Shown here: positions 5,019 to 5,125 of the stretch, piece after piece
How positions within the stretch are numbered: the stretch's first letter is position 1
Layout of the letters: each line of letters opens with the position of its first letter
Origin: Gammaproteobacteria bacterium
Lineage (GTDB): Bacteria; Pseudomonadota; Gammaproteobacteria; Xanthomonadales; Marinicellaceae
Direction of reading: 5' to 3'
DNA: 5,125 nucleotides
NCBI GenBank assembly: GCA_030426065.1
Contig: JAUHZH010000189.1
Location: 1 to 5,125, forward strand
Notes under the pieces: model-generated
Seen by the model: only the letters and a program-made list of their open reading frames with translations
The model's database searches: none
Told to the model about the DNA's origin: nothing
Translations under genes and position numbers: made by a program

Positions 5019-5089
5019 GGTGATCCCTGGGGTTGCTTGGTTAATGATTTTAACCAATCTGTGTTGTTGACGTCAGTGTTGGAAGTCAT
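4991..5089 (-). other. Short 32-codon reading frame overlapping the start of the membrane-protein gene
   Basis: ATG at 5089 opens a frame reading MTSNTDVNNTDWLKSLTKQ and ending at TGA 4991-4993, so it spans the GTG start of the membrane protein in another frame. It could be a leader peptide coupled to the downstream gene. Alternatively it is the true N-terminus separated by a frameshift near the C/G run at 5025-5034. It has no Shine-Dalgarno sequence and may equally be chance. Confidence 0.25.
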
Positions 5090-5125
5090 GCGGGAGAGAC
5101 CAAAAAAACATTCTGACTTTGGACA

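Overview
The window is from a Gram-negative bacterium, most likely a gammaproteobacterium of moderate GC content. The evidence is a TonB-dependent outer-membrane receptor, a RAYT/REP system of proteobacterial type, a tRNA-Leu with an encoded CCA end, and a sigma70-type promoter. The C-terminal Ile-Phe-Ile-Asn-Gly-Phe-Glu ending of one secreted protein recalls, from memory only, secreted proteins of Xanthomonadales/Marinicella-like bacteria. I would not name a genus.

Region 1 (bases 2-2946, + strand) is a compact four-gene operon that reads as a thiamine uptake and salvage module. It holds the C-terminal part of a TonB-dependent receptor, a single-domain YkoF-type thiamine/HMP-binding protein, a PnuT-type (PnuC family) inner-membrane facilitator, and a small APH/ThiK-type kinase. 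The last three genes overlap (TGATG, then a 20-base overlap), so they are probably translationally coupled. The likely logic is: the receptor brings the vitamin across the outer membrane, PnuT equilibrates it across the inner membrane, the YkoF-like protein binds it in the cytosol, and the kinase traps it by phosphorylation. Any TPP riboswitch would lie upstream of the receptor, outside the window. A 10-bp hairpin between the receptor and the YkoF-like gene may reduce downstream expression.

Region 2 (2948-3299) holds a complete tRNA-Leu(CAG) with its own strong promoter. It is followed by two diverged copies of a structured repeat with a period of exactly 114 bases. The two copies show paired base changes in their hairpin stems.

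Region 3 (3300-4104) is a REPtron: an apparently intact RAYT (REP-associated tyrosine transposase) on the minus strand, bracketed by four perfect REP palindromes, with a visibly AT-rich surround. Region 4 (4108-4626) is a monocistronic gene for a small secreted cysteine-rich protein. Its extended -10 promoter starts just after the last REP and lies inside a 7-bp dyad. Region 5 (4695-5125, minus strand) encodes a four-helix membrane protein of unknown function that converges on the secreted-protein gene. Its start is ambiguous and overlaps a short upstream reading frame.

The known families here explain most of the DNA. The items least explained by them are the covarying 114-base repeats after the tRNA, the secreted protein with its conserved-looking tail, and the use of a stand-alone YkoF domain inside a PnuT operon.
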